Source: Prado023 sp963798745
GTDB lineage: Bacteria > Actinomycetota > Actinomycetes > S36-B12 > CAIYMF01
Direction: 5' to 3'
Assembly (NCBI GenBank): GCA_963798745.1
Contig: CAWCUF010000003.1
Span: 825,269 to 889,268, forward strand
DNA length: 64,000 nt
In this document: positions 8,031-17,206 of the stretch, in pieces
Layout of the letters: each line of letters starts with the position of its first letter
How positions within the stretch are numbered: position 1 is the first letter of the stretch
Position numbers and translations under genes: made by a program
The notes under the pieces: generated by a model
Databases searched by the model: none
Seen by the model: only the letters and a program-made list of their open reading frames with translations
Told to the model about the DNA's origin: nothing

Positions 8031-9134
8031 CTAGGCCGCGACGGACGGCCGGCGGGCTCGCTCGGCGATCCGGTCCGCGACGTGGGCCGTGTCCCGGGCG
8101 ACGCCCGGGAGCACCATCGAGCTGAACGCGTACTGGAAGCACAGACCGCAGAAGTAGAGCCCCGGCACCCCGTCCACGACTCCGCGGTACTCCCGGGGCC
8201 AGCCGTCGTCGCCGGTGATCGGCGCGTCAATCCAGGAGAAGTCGGGCCGGAACCCTGTCGCCCAGATGACGTTGGCGACGTCCAGGACGCGTCCGTCGGC
8301 CAGCACCGGCCGGCCGTCGACCGATGCGCCGGTGACCTTGTGCTCGGTCCGTTCCACACCGCGCTCGGTCAGGTGGTGCGACTTGACCCGGGCGGTGGGG
8401 GCGCCATGGTGGCGGATGTTGGCCATCTCCCTGCGGCCCATCGGGGTACGTCGGGTGAGCGCGTGCCGCCACAGGAAGACAACCACCGGAATGGCTGTCT
8501 TGAAGGTCGGGGACTCCCAGTCGAGGGGGAGGTTGCCGCGGTCCGGTCCCGCCAGGATGGTTGGACAGTGACCCCCGAGCTCGTAGGCGATGTCGTAGCC
8601 CGAGTGCGAGGCGCCGGCCACCAGGGTGGCCCCCTCCTGGAGCTGGGTCGGGTTCTTGTAGGTCGTCGAGTGCAGCTGGCGGATCCGTGGATCCAGCGAC
8701 GAGGCCGCCTCCGGGGTGTTCGGCGTCCGGCCGCCGAAGGTCCCCGCGGCCACCACCACGTTCGCGCAGCCCAGCGTCCCGGTGCCGAGGTGAGCGGTGA
8801 ACCCGCCTCCCTCGCGTGGCTCGATCGTCTCGACCCGGGTCCGGAGTCGGACGGGCAGGGCCAGGTCGAGGGCGTACCGCTCGAGGAAGTCGGCCACCTC
8901 GTCCTTGCCGGGGAAGTGCCACGGGTCGCCGGGGAAGGCCATCCCCGGCAGGCCGTCGAACCGAGCCGGCGTGTAGAGCCTGAGCGAGTCGTAGTGGCAA
9001 CGCCAGTTGTCTCCGACGCGGGCGTTGCCGTCCACGACCAGACACTCGCGGCCCAGCCGGCTCAGTTGGTAGGCCATGGCCAGGCCCGCCTGCCCGGCGC
9101 CGATGATCAGGGTCTCGATCTGTTGGTGGGGCAT
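8031..9134 (-). CDS. Flavin-containing monooxygenase / NAD(P)-binding oxidoreductase
   Basis: 367 residues. FAD-binding GAGQAG lies at residues 12-17 in a Rossmann strand, the NAD(P) site is less typical (GASHSGYD near 190), and the conserved ATGFRPD is near 290. This resembles CzcD-associated or Baeyer-Villiger-like flavoproteins that oxygenate small organics. A strong AGGAGAAGGAG precedes the ATG. It follows a degraded small gene and an alpha/beta hydrolase, and such oxygenase-hydrolase pairs often act in one catabolic route. Confidence 0.88.
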   Translation of the reverse strand: MPHQQIETLIIGAGQAGLAMAYQLSRLGRECLVVDGNARVGDNWRCHYDSLRLYTPARFDGLPGMAFPGDPWHFPGKDEVADFLERYALDLALPVRLRTRVETIEPREGGGFTAHLGTGTLGCANVVVAAGTFGGRTPNTPEAASSLDPRIRQLHSTTYKNPTQLQEGATLVAGASHSGYDIAYELGGHCPTILAGPDRGNLPLDWESPTFKTAIPVVVFLWRHALTRRTPMGRREMANIRHHGAPTARVKSHHLTERGVERTEHKVTGASVDGRPVLADGRVLDVANVIWATGFRPDFSWIDAPITGDDGWPREYRGVVDGVPGLYFCGLCFQYAFSSMVLPGVARDTAHVADRIAERARRPSVAA

Positions 9135-9148
9135 GGTGTCTCCTTCTC

Positions 9149-9430
9149 CTACATGGTCGTGAGGTGAGGCCCAGGAGTGCGATCCAGAGCCAGTAGGTGC
9201 CGATCAGCGGACCCGCTGACCTTGTGGAGCTTGGCGTGGACCGTCGTCGGGCGCAGCGTGCGCGACGAGGCGCCGGGCGGGAACCCGCGCACCGGGTCGG
9301 GATCGAAGACCGCCGCGAGGGCCAGACCGACTCGGTAGCCGGGTCTGCGGACGCCCTCGACGGTAAGCATCGTGATGAAGACGGCCACGGTCGCCGCGCC
9401 GAAGATCAGGAGGGCCTGGCTGCTCAACAC
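9149..9430 (-). pseudogene. Probable remnant of a DUF998 membrane protein
   Basis: The GTG start (9430) overlaps the stop of the upstream hydrolase. One membrane helix (LLIFGAATVAVFITML) is followed by VEGVRRPGY, then by FDPDPVRGFPPGASS, which matches the loop between later helices in DUF998 proteins. The intervening helices are missing. After VHAKLHKV a second hydrophobic helix (GPLIGTYWLWIALLGL) appears in another frame. I read this as a deleted and frameshifted DUF998 gene; a short functional membrane protein remains possible. Confidence 0.5.
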
Positions 9431-10383
9431 GGCTCCTCCAGGAACTCGAGGGTCAGCCGGCCGACCCGCTCCGCCTGGTGGAACCATGGGGCGTGACCGC
9501 CGGGTACCACGTGGAGGTCGGCGTCGGGGATCAGATCGGCGATGCGCTGCCCGACACCGACGTTGCCGAACGGGTCCCGCTCGCCCCAGATCAGCCGCAC
9601 AGGGTGCCGCACGTGTCGCAGCTGGTTCGCCGACGTAACGATCTGCGGCCGCGGCCGGGCCCTGCTCATCACCGACCGCATCAGGGCCAGCAGGCTGGGT
9701 GTGTACGCCGGCAGCCGCTGGGTGGCCACCAGAACGTCCCGCAACTCATCGAGGCCGTCAGGGCTTTCGCCCACCGCACGCAACGTCCTCTGCGCATTCT
9801 TCATCGAGGGCCTCTGCAACGTCATCAGCAGCGGCCCCAGTCCCGGAAGCGAGGCGATCCGGAGAGGTGGGATGGCCGAGGTGTCCAGGAAGAAGGCGGG
9901 ACAGGCGATCATCACCTGCCGCTGCACTCTCCCTGGCTCGTCTTCAGCGAGCCAGTTGGTCCACTGCGATCCCATCGATTGCGTGACGAACGGCGCCGGA
10001 CCGAGGCGCAGGCCGTCCAGGATGCCCGCCAGGTGGTCGACCGCCGTGCGGCGCAGCGTGCCGGGGGTGTAGGCCGCGGGATCGGTGAGACCGAAGCCGG
10101 GGAGCTCGACCGCGTACAACCGACGCCCTCGCAGCTGCGCCATCAGGGGGACCCAGAAGGCAGCAGGCACGGCTCCACCGATCACCAGGACCAGGGGCGG
10201 CCCGTCACCGGCGATGAGGACGTGTGCTGTGCGGCCGGTGTCACTCACCTGGAGGTATCGACGATCAGCCACCAGCTGGTAGCGGGCGAGGAGCGGCCCC
10301 AGGGCCGCGAGGAACCCGTCGACCGGGTCGCTCGCCGTGCGGGTCCAGGTGTGGTCGGTGCGCTGTCTGGCGTGGGTGGACAT
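9424..10383 (-). CDS. Alpha/beta-fold hydrolase
   Basis: 319 residues. The oxyanion region VIGGAVPAAFW, a nucleophile elbow QSMGSQW near residue 150 (Ser-Met-Gly-Ser in place of the usual G-x-S-x-G ending), the acid in WGERDPFGN near 267, and the histidine in GGHAPWFH near 297 form a complete triad. It is an esterase or C-C hydrolase-like enzyme of unknown substrate. It heads the minus-strand cluster that includes the monooxygenase. Confidence 0.88.
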   Translation of the reverse strand: MSTHARQRTDHTWTRTASDPVDGFLAALGPLLARYQLVADRRYLQVSDTGRTAHVLIAGDGPPLVLVIGGAVPAAFWVPLMAQLRGRRLYAVELPGFGLTDPAAYTPGTLRRTAVDHLAGILDGLRLGPAPFVTQSMGSQWTNWLAEDEPGRVQRQVMIACPAFFLDTSAIPPLRIASLPGLGPLLMTLQRPSMKNAQRTLRAVGESPDGLDELRDVLVATQRLPAYTPSLLALMRSVMSRARPRPQIVTSANQLRHVRHPVRLIWGERDPFGNVGVGQRIADLIPDADLHVVPGGHAPWFHQAERVGRLTLEFLEEPC

Positions 10384-10609
10384 GACTTCGAGGCTAGGAA
10401 ATTGTCCACCTCTGCCGCGTCGGGCGAGTTGCCCAACTCCAGCGCGGGGCGATCGGTGGAATTACCCATCCGGTGCGGCTCGGTGGCCTCGGCCGCCCGA
10501 CGCGGTCGCCAGGGTCGCACGGGGAGCCGGTTTCGCGCGCGGGGCATGCCGGGACACATGCAGAGCCCTCGCCGTGTTGCCATCAGTCCTCAGTGCGCCG
10601 GCACGTCGC

Positions 10610-10830
10610 AGGGTTCCCGGATCGGGTGTGGGCGGTCGAGGGCAGCAACGGTGCCGGTAGACCGCTGGCCCGACTGCTCGCCGACGGTGAGCAGGTGGTC
10701 GACGTGCCCGCGAAGCTGTCCGCGCGGGCGCGGCCGTTCGACACCGGGCACAACCGCAAGACCGACGCCCACGACGCGCACGCGGTCGCGGTCGTCGCGG
10801 TGCGCACCCGCGGCCTGCCCCGTTGGACGC
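10610..10830 (+). pseudogene. IS110-family transposase fragment
   Basis: One frame reads VWAVEGSNGAGRPLARLL, VVDVPAKLSARARPFDTG and NRKTDAHDAHAVAVVAVRT, the N-terminal DEDD RuvC-like region of IS110 transposases. The N-terminal first acidic residue and the whole C-terminal half are missing. It lies between the hydrolase and the threonine aldolase-like gene. Confidence 0.8.
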
Positions 10831-10888
10831 CTCCTCCGGGCAGCAGATCCGCCACCGGCTGTCCCGGACAGCAACTGATCGACTCGGG

Positions 10889-12022
10889 TCACGCGGTCCC
10901 GGCCGTGGGCTGTCCGGGTAGCCGGCGAGCCCCGTGTAGCAGGCCACGAAACGCTGCCAGCTGGTCCTCGAGTTCCCATGCGAGGGTCGCGTCGCCGACG
11001 TGCAGTTCGGTCATCGTCCAGCCCGGTACTTCGGCTGGGCGCCACCAGAACGCCAAGGCAACCTGTTCGGTCTCCATCATGCGCAGGGTTGCCTCGTCGA
11101 GGAGGTCGACTGGGATGTCGACATACACCCGGAACGCGTTGGTGTGTGGTGGCGTGGGGTGCACCCGGACGCCGTCCAGCGAGTCCAGACCTGCGGCCAG
11201 TTCCCGGGCACGCACGCCGTACGACGTCATCATGGGGAGCCGCCGGCGCAGCCCGTCACGGGCGCCGACTGCGTAGGGCAGCAGCGAGAACAAGGTCCCG
11301 CCATGCCTGGCCTGCCATCGCCGGGCCTGGGCGACGAGGTCATGCGAACCGGCCAGCGCAGCACCGGCGACCCCGCCGAGGCCCTTGTAGAACGAGACGT
11401 AGATGGAGTCGAACAGCCCCGCGATCTCCGCGTGCGGTCGGTCGTAGAATGCTTGGCTCTCCCACAGCCGGGCCCCGTCGAGGTGGACCGGCATACCACG
11501 CTCACGCGCCCGGCTGGTGAACGCGACCAGCTCCTCCCAGGCCGGCAGCAGGTACCCGGCATCGCGCAGCGGCAGCTCAAGGCTCACTGCAGCCAGCGGG
11601 CCGGCAAGGTCGTCGAGGTCGGCCACTGTGGCTGGACGGGGTTCGTCAGTCAGGTGCTGCACGCGCAGGTGATGCAGTTGGGACAGCGCGTCGTGCTCGT
11701 GGAGCACGAAATGCGACAGTCCGTGCACGGCGACCGCGTCGGTGACTGATCGCTCGGCCCAGGACCGCAGCGCGGCCTGCTGCGCCATGACCCCGCTGGG
11801 CATGAACACCGCCGACTGGGTTCCCAACAAGTCAGCCACCTCACGTTCGAGAGCCTGGACCTCGCCGCCGGAGCCGTACCGGTCGAGGTCGGGCTCGGTC
11901 GCGGCGTCGAGCACCTCCGCCAACCATGCCGTGGGGCTGATGTCGCCGTGCCCGATCAGCCATCGGGTGCACCCGCGACGCGCCAGGGCCCGACGATCAG
12001 GAGGCAGCGATTCGTGAGTCAC
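10889..12022 (-). CDS. Threonine aldolase / beta-eliminating lyase-like enzyme
   Basis: 377 residues, PLP-dependent fold type I. YGSGGEVQALEREVADLLG and MPSGVMAQQAAL form the cofactor cradle, HLDGARLW carries the conserved Asp near residue 196, and SFYKGLGG holds the Schiff-base lysine near 224. Low-specificity L-threonine aldolases cleave threonine or other beta-hydroxy amino acids to glycine and an aldehyde. The start is GTG at 12022. The histidine ahead of the active site (HGLSHFVLHEHDA) differs from classical LtaE, so the substrate may differ. Confidence 0.82.
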   Translation of the reverse strand: MTHESLPPDRRALARRGCTRWLIGHGDISPTAWLAEVLDAATEPDLDRYGSGGEVQALEREVADLLGTQSAVFMPSGVMAQQAALRSWAERSVTDAVAVHGLSHFVLHEHDALSQLHHLRVQHLTDEPRPATVADLDDLAGPLAAVSLELPLRDAGYLLPAWEELVAFTSRARERGMPVHLDGARLWESQAFYDRPHAEIAGLFDSIYVSFYKGLGGVAGAALAGSHDLVAQARRWQARHGGTLFSLLPYAVGARDGLRRRLPMMTSYGVRARELAAGLDSLDGVRVHPTPPHTNAFRVYVDIPVDLLDEATLRMMETEQVALAFWWRPAEVPGWTMTELHVGDATLAWELEDQLAAFRGLLHGARRLPGQPTAGTA

Positions 12023-12270
12023 GCCGCGATGCTAACGCCGTGGTGGGCGGCGGTGCGCACGACCGTGCGTCGAGCGGGGCGACACGGACAAACCGTGGTC
12101 CCCGCGGGGACTGCCCCGTTCGCGTGCCAGCGCAAAGCGATGAGTTGGGAGTGAGTTGGGACCAGGACAAGGCTCCCACCGCGCTGATCTCGCCGGTGAC
12201 GGACGACCCCGCGGCCGCGAAAATCCGGAACTCACGGACTTCCCGCCCCGAAACCACTCGCAGGTGGTTC

Positions 12271-12801
12271 TCAGGTGATGAGGATGGCGACGAACCCTGC
12301 GATGTAGGTGGCAGCAAACAGAGCAGGGATCCACTGTTCGATGTGGCTGAGCGGCCAGTACCGGCGCGGGTCCTTGCCTTCGCCGAGGGCCCACCATTCG
12401 GCCCGCCAGTACGGAGAGGCAGGCAAGCGCTCCTCGAGGGCCCCGACGACCTCGTACTTTGCAGCATTGAGTTGCCGATAGGACCGCACCACGTAGTACC
12501 AGGCGAAGCACTCCCCGAGAAGAGCCACCAGGGGAATGAGCATCCACCACGGCTCTCCTGCCGGACTGCCGCGCCAGACCACGCCCAGCAGCGTGAAAAT
12601 GGCAGTGTTCAGGGACAGAAAGAACGTGTTCGCCAGAGCCCGGCGCTGGCTGACTCGGTCGGCCATCTCCACGTACAGCTTGTACTGCTCCAGCACCGTC
12701 GCGTCGTAGAGCACCGGGGTGCCCGCCCCGACGGCCTCGGTGGCGCTGCTGTTCCAGAGCCGCTGACGAAGCTCGGCCGCCCGCTGGTTGTGGTCGGTCA
12801 T
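12271..12801 (-). CDS. RipA-like small integral membrane protein
   Basis: 176 residues. A cytoplasmic helical N-terminus with YKLYVEMADRVSQRRALAN precedes two membrane helices (TFFLSLNTAIFTLLGVVW and WWMLIPLVALLGECFAWYYVV). Then come RSYRQLNAAKYEVVGALEE and a final hydrophobic segment. This layout matches proteins annotated as RipA-family octameric membrane proteins. GGAGGGACC immediately precedes the ATG at 12801, which decides the start over a longer frame from 12870. It is divergent from a TIR-domain gene 231 bp away. Confidence 0.7.
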   Translation of the reverse strand: MTDHNQRAAELRQRLWNSSATEAVGAGTPVLYDATVLEQYKLYVEMADRVSQRRALANTFFLSLNTAIFTLLGVVWRGSPAGEPWWMLIPLVALLGECFAWYYVVRSYRQLNAAKYEVVGALEERLPASPYWRAEWWALGEGKDPRRYWPLSHIEQWIPALFAATYIAGFVAILIT

Positions 12802-13032
12802 GGTCCCTCCGCTCCAGGGCAGCGATGGTAGCGCGCTCGTCAGCCCGGCGGGCATCCCAAGCCCAGGCACGCCTGGAGGTCACGGACGTACACGGGAGGA
12901 TCCCCATTCAGCAGACCACGCAATCGACACACGGAGCGTGCCCGCCGGCATGGCTCGGCGGAACATGGCGCTCGGTGGCCGGGCAGGTGGATGATGAGCG
13001 GCATCCCTGCGCTGGCCTGAAAGGAGGGTGGC

Positions 13033-14043
13033 GTGAAGGTCTTTCTGTCCTATCGCCGCGATGACAGCGCCGCCTACGCGGGACGCCTGCGAGACACCCT
13101 CGCGGCCCAGCTGGGCGCCAACAACACGTTCCTGGACGTCAGCACGATCAAGATCGGCGAGGACTTCCAGGCCGCCACCGGCCGCGCACTTGACGCCGCC
13201 GACGTCGAGCTCGTAGTCATCGGCCCCCGCTGGTTGGCTCTGCAGCCGGATGGCACAAGCCGGCTGTCCGATCTCGGTGACTACGTGCGCATGGAGGTCC
13301 TGCACGCTCTCGATCGCGACGTCCCCGTGGTCCCCGTCCTGGTCGCAGGAGCAGACATCCCCAAACCATCCGAGGTACCCGACGAGCTGCAGCCCCTCCT
13401 CCGTTGCCAAGCCGTTCGTCTGCGCGACGAGTCATGGCACGAGGATGTGTCGGCGTTGCTGCGACACCTGTCAGGCCCCGAGCAGGACGTCCCGGCTCGA
13501 CCCCGCCGATGGGTGATCGTGGCGGGGATCGCGGCGGTCGCTGTCGCTGCCGGCGGTGTGCTCTACGGATTGCGCGGTGAGAACGACACATCCGACACAG
13601 TCGGGGCCTGCGACGGGCTCCCGCTGTCCGCGGCTGCCGACTCCTCCTGGACAGCGCTGAATGTCCCCGCCGACCACCCCGAGACCACCATCGACGCAGC
13701 GGATGGCAGCGTCGGCTACACCGCCACCGACGCCTACTACCGGGCCACCGAACCTGGCCACTGGCTAGTCGGGATCAAGACAATCAAGCACAGCAGAGAT
13801 CGGCCGCCTGGGGAGTCCCACGGCAACTGGGACTACACCAAGCTGCTCGTCAACGACTTGGTCGCTGCCGAGGGCGTCACCTGCTTCGAGGCCAGCCCGA
13901 CCGTGCTGAACCCCGGGGAAAGTGGTCGCGCCGTAGTCGGATTCGACGCCACGGAGGACCCAACCAGCGGACCACTCACCCTCGAAGTGGAGACGCAATC
14001 CGACAGCGGCGACAACCGGTTCGACCCCGTCCCCGTCACGTAG
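13033..14043 (+). CDS. TIR-domain membrane protein with extracytoplasmic domain
   Basis: 336 residues. TIR domain at 1-148: VFLSYRRDDSAAYAGRL, FLDVSTIKIGEDF, VELVVIGPRWL and VRMEVLHAL; Glu88 in the last motif is at the position of the NADase glutamate of TIR enzymes. A membrane helix at about 160-180 leads to a secreted region of about 155 residues with two cysteines and a beta-rich pattern. A strong AGGAGGG precedes the GTG. Bacterial TIRs signal or deplete NAD; here the domain would be cytoplasmic with an outside sensor. The function is inferred. Confidence 0.85.
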   Translation: MKVFLSYRRDDSAAYAGRLRDTLAAQLGANNTFLDVSTIKIGEDFQAATGRALDAADVELVVIGPRWLALQPDGTSRLSDLGDYVRMEVLHALDRDVPVVPVLVAGADIPKPSEVPDELQPLLRCQAVRLRDESWHEDVSALLRHLSGPEQDVPARPRRWVIVAGIAAVAVAAGGVLYGLRGENDTSDTVGACDGLPLSAAADSSWTALNVPADHPETTIDAADGSVGYTATDAYYRATEPGHWLVGIKTIKHSRDRPPGESHGNWDYTKLLVNDLVAAEGVTCFEASPTVLNPGESGRAVVGFDATEDPTSGPLTLEVETQSDSGDNRFDPVPVT

Positions 14044-14553
14044 TTGGCGGCGGCGAAGACCCGATTCGCCACGTGGGACTCCCGCCCACACCCGTCGCTT
14101 GACTCTGCTTCGCGAGGAATGGCCGGTGGCCATCTGCGACGGGCGGTGCAATGGCGACCGGGTGACCGGTCGAGGTCCATCCGCATCCGGGACTCTGCCG
14201 GGCCCAGATCCTGGGGTAGGGCTGGTCAACCACCTGCTTCTGCCCTTCTGGGGTCTGATCGCCACGGCGATCATCGTCGCGAGGCGGAGAAACCGGCAGT
14301 GACGCACATGGGGCTATGCAACCGCCGACACGCCGCACACTGACGCGCGCCCGGGAGCCGTCCGCGGCCTCAGGCGGACGACGAGACTCACTTGTGATTC
14401 CCGCGGGCACTCGTGTGCACTGCGGTGCGCTCCAATCATCGTCGGCGGTTACGCGGTGGTGGGACGCAACTCAGCCGCCCAGCGCTGACTCGGCGAGGGG
14501 CGCGTCGCGTGCCGGGGTCACGGCAGGGTGGCCTCCGGGTGGTCGTTCGTGAA
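14044..14553. other. Non-coding stretch, possible membrane-helix relic
   Basis: No gene is convincing here. A plus-strand frame (14220-14302) ends in a membrane-like segment, VNHLLLPFWGLIATAIIVARR, but lacks a credible beginning. Patches resemble sequence near 16140-16320 (for example a CTCAGGCGGACG motif in both), so this may be duplicated decayed DNA. Confidence 0.3.
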
Positions 14554-14795
14554 TCATTGAGCGGTCTCGTCCTCGAGCAGTCCCCGCTCGACCAGCCAGC
14601 CGACGCCCCCGGGCTCTGGCCCTGGCATCTCGAAGGGACTGCCAGACCGCGATCAGCTCCGGATGGCGCTCATGGAGTTCGTTCCCGAAGCGCCGGAACG
14701 CTCCCTTCCCGGTCAGGGCGCGCCCAGGCTGTCTCCTGCGGCATGGTCGCTGACGCCGTCAGGGAAGTCGACCATGTCCTGATACCAGCCGGGAC
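14554..14795 (-). pseudogene. UPF0158-family C-terminal relic (copy 1)
   Basis: Three frames on the minus strand together read WYQDMVDFPDGVSDHAAG, then ALTGKGAFRRFGNELHE and ELIAVWQSLRDARAR, then VGWLVERGLLEDE. These are the consecutive C-terminal motifs of UPF0158 proteins. Two frameshifts are needed to join them and the N-terminal half is absent. The function of the family is unknown. Confidence 0.65.
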
Positions 14796-14954
14796 GCCAC
14801 TGGGCGGGCCCCCGCCTGACAACAAGGGCGGGCAACCCAAGGAGCGCCAAGCAAGTGTGCAACCGACCCCGTGCGCCCCGCTGAGGCATCCCCACATCCG
14901 GATCTGACGGTCTGCCGGCGGAATGCCCTCCCGTCCACCTGCGTTGTCTCGGCC

Positions 14955-15644
14955 ATGACGACCTGGGGATTCATCGGCAGCGGGAACATCGGCAGCACTG
15001 TGGCTCGGCTGGCGGTCGCTGCCGGACACGACGTGGTGCTGAGCAACAGCCGCGGGCCGGAGACGCTGGCCGACCTGGTTTCCGAGCTCGGGCCACACGC
15101 TCGCGCCGCCACCACGCGGGAGGCCGCACAGGCAGGTGATGTCGTCGTCGTGACGATCCCGCTGCGCGCCTACCAATCCGTGCCGGCCGACCCGCTGCGC
15201 GGCAAGGTCGTCATCGACACCATGAACTACTACCCGCAGCGCGACGGCCGGGTCGCCGAGCTCGACGACGAGTCCACGACGACCTCCGAACTGCTCCAGG
15301 CCCACCTGCCCGACTCCCGCGTCGTGAAGGCGTTCAACAACATCTACTTCGCCCACCTCGCCTCGCTCGCGCGCCCGGCAGGTGCTCAGGACCGCAGCGC
15401 CCTGGCCATCGCCGGTGACGACGAGGCCGCCAGGTCCACGGTCCGGGCCCTGCTCGACGAGATCGGCTACGACACCCTCGACCTGGGCCCGCTGTCCGAG
15501 GGGTGGCGAACACAGCGGGACACGGCGGCCTATGGCATCCCGTACGCAGCCGACCCCGCCGACTGGGGCGCGGGTCCTGGCCCGGCCGGTGTCGAGAGGC
15601 TCGCCTCGTTCGCCGCGCAGGCGCACCGCTACCGCGACATGTAG
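14955..15644 (+). CDS. NADPH-dependent F420 reductase-like dehydrogenase
   Basis: 229 residues. The Rossmann motif GFIGSGNIGSTVARL at the N-terminus binds NADP, followed by SNSRGPETL and VVVVTIPLRAY. VKAFNNIYFAHL and LAIAGDDEAARSTV match the F420-NADP oxidoreductase family, whose members exchange hydride between NADPH and F420, or reduce related cofactors. The start at ATG 14955 is where Rossmann similarity begins. It lies alone between two UPF0158 relics, so no pathway partner is visible. Confidence 0.85.
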   Translation: MTTWGFIGSGNIGSTVARLAVAAGHDVVLSNSRGPETLADLVSELGPHARAATTREAAQAGDVVVVTIPLRAYQSVPADPLRGKVVIDTMNYYPQRDGRVAELDDESTTTSELLQAHLPDSRVVKAFNNIYFAHLASLARPAGAQDRSALAIAGDDEAARSTVRALLDEIGYDTLDLGPLSEGWRTQRDTAAYGIPYAADPADWGAGPGPAGVERLASFAAQAHRYRDM

Positions 15645-15842
15645 CCCGCGGCGTGGGCGGGGCCTGCAACCCGAACTACGACCCAGAGCAGATGGCCAAA
15701 GCAAACGCCGAGGGGTAGGCCCCGCATGGGTGGCCCGACAGGCGGCGCTGTGACGCGCGGCCCATCGGTCCGTGGGTGGTCCAGCGGCGAGGCTGGATGG
15801 CGCCTCCTGATGCGCGCCCTTGAGCGCACCGCGCGGGTTACC

Positions 15843-16035
15843 TCACCGTCCAATCCCTGCCAAGGCGGCCGTCAACCCTGGCTCGCGGCCGCCGGCGGCA
15901 CGGTCACTGACGCCGTCGGCGACGGCGACCATGTCCGGGTACCAGACACTGGATGGGACAGGGTCGATCAGGATCAGCTCGAGCTCGTCCAGGTCGACCG
16001 GGTTCTCACCGTCGATGCCCGTGTCACTGGTCGGC
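15843..16035 (-). pseudogene. UPF0158-family fragment (copy 2)
   Basis: The minus-strand frame reads VDLDELELILIDPVP and VWYPDMVAVADGVSDRAAG, then diverges and stops at 15843. This is the middle of the same family as copy 1 (shared WY-x-DM and GVSD-x-AAG). The N-terminal domain and the GAFRRF region are missing. Confidence 0.6.
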
Positions 16036-16300
16036 TCCAGTGCGCAGGCCGGCATCGATGGTGGTACCGCCGGTCGCCTACCTGCTCGCCAGTTCTGGGC
16101 GTGGCGGCACCGCACCGCGATACGGGCGAAGTTGAAGTCGGGCATCCTCGGCCTGTTCATCGTGTGGTTCCCGCTGCTCGCCACGCTTGTCGCGGCGTGG
16201 GCCATCTTCATCCTGGTGCCCAGAGTGGGGCGCGCCGCTGGGAAGGACGCACCCGGGAGCCGCCCGGACCTTGTGTGTCGGCCGCTGGCAGCCGGGACCC

Positions 16301-17002
16301 TCAGGCGGACGGCGGTGTCGGGGGGCCTTGGAGCCATTCGATCCGGAATCGGGCGTAGAACGCGCAGAGGAAGATGACGGTGGCCATGGTGGGCCAGCCG
16401 AGTAGGGCGCGGGTGGCGACGAACTCGACCGCGCCGGCGTGCTGCAGGTGCCATGCTTCCCCGCCGGACACAACCATCTCCGAGGCCGCCCAGATGGCGG
16501 TGACCTGTGCGCTGATGCGCCGGTAGGTGGGGTGGGCCACGGTGCCAGGTCGCAGCCTGCCGCCCACGAGGATCGGGAGCACGTGGGAAGCGAGCGGCGT
16601 GCTGGTGAATGCGGTGGCCAGCACGGCTGCTGCGACGGTCATGCTGGCGGCCACGCTGATCCCGAAGAACACCTGGTGGGAGCCGGTGAGCGCGCCTGCG
16701 GCCCCGCGGATCAGGACGTAGCCGAGCAGCACGAGAGATAACCAGCCGACTCCCCGACCGCCCCGGAGCCGAGCGAGGGCTGCCACGACCGCTACGGCAG
16801 TTGAGGCGAGCACGCCGGGGATCAGGCCCCATGCCGCGTTGGCCAGTAGGAACACAGCTACCGGCGCGATGGATCCCACCATGCTGGCCAGGCTTGGTGG
16901 CCGCGTGGGCAGGACGTGAGCGGCGGTCGGGCCGAGTGTGCTCGATGTTCCTGGCCTCTCGGCCTGTACCGGGACCCGCTCGGTCAGTGGTGTGTCTGTC
17001 AT
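16301..17002 (-). CDS. DUF3159-type membrane protein
   Basis: 233 residues. After a hydrophilic N-terminus of about 40 residues there are six hydrophobic segments (for example IAPVAVFLLANAAWGLIPGV and WLSLVLLGYVLIRGAAGAL) with HPTYRRISAQVTAIWA near residue 160. This layout matches actinobacterial DUF3159 proteins. Its role is unknown. It is divergent from the ABC/two-component operon and shares the intergenic region holding two palindromic operators, so it may be a regulon member. Confidence 0.65.
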   Translation of the reverse strand: MTDTPLTERVPVQAERPGTSSTLGPTAAHVLPTRPPSLASMVGSIAPVAVFLLANAAWGLIPGVLASTAVAVVAALARLRGGRGVGWLSLVLLGYVLIRGAAGALTGSHQVFFGISVAASMTVAAAVLATAFTSTPLASHVLPILVGGRLRPGTVAHPTYRRISAQVTAIWAASEMVVSGGEAWHLQHAGAVEFVATRALLGWPTMATVIFLCAFYARFRIEWLQGPPTPPSA

Positions 17003-17060
17003 GCCTCAAGCGTCGCGTTCGCGCCAATGTGCCGGTAGTGCCCCGCATCACAGGTCCGGC

Positions 17061-17074
17061 ATGACAATTGTCAT
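17061..17074. promoter_or_regulatory. Palindromic operator, proximal to DUF3159 gene
   Basis: The perfect 14-bp palindrome ATGACAATTGTCAT lies 59 bp from the DUF3159 gene start. It shares ATGACA-N2-TGTCAT with a second site at 17132-17149. Such sites are typical of NarL/DesR-type response regulators, one of which is encoded by the operon downstream. Confidence 0.7.
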
Positions 17075-17131
17075 CCTTGGGCTGCCCGAGTCGTCCGGCT
17101 CGGGGTTGGGGTGGACGTTCAGCCGCGCCCG

Positions 17132-17149
17132 CGCATGACATCTGTCATG
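17132..17149. promoter_or_regulatory. Palindromic operator, proximal to ABC operon
   Basis: GCATGACA-TC-TGTCATGC is an 18-bp inverted repeat 57 bp ahead of the ATPase start. Its centre is 73 bp (about seven helical turns) from the centre of the other palindrome. It is the likely binding site of the response regulator encoded at 20122-20727. Confidence 0.7.
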
Positions 17150-17206
17150 CCGAGGTTGTGATTGCGGGCACTACTGCCATAGCACCAGGGGCGCGAGCCT
17201 GGGGGC

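Noticed and set aside
6810..9167. A 785-codon open frame antisense to the LuxR and monooxygenase genes
   Set aside because: It has no recognisable motif, and it mirrors two clear minus-strand genes; long antisense frames are common in GC-rich DNA.
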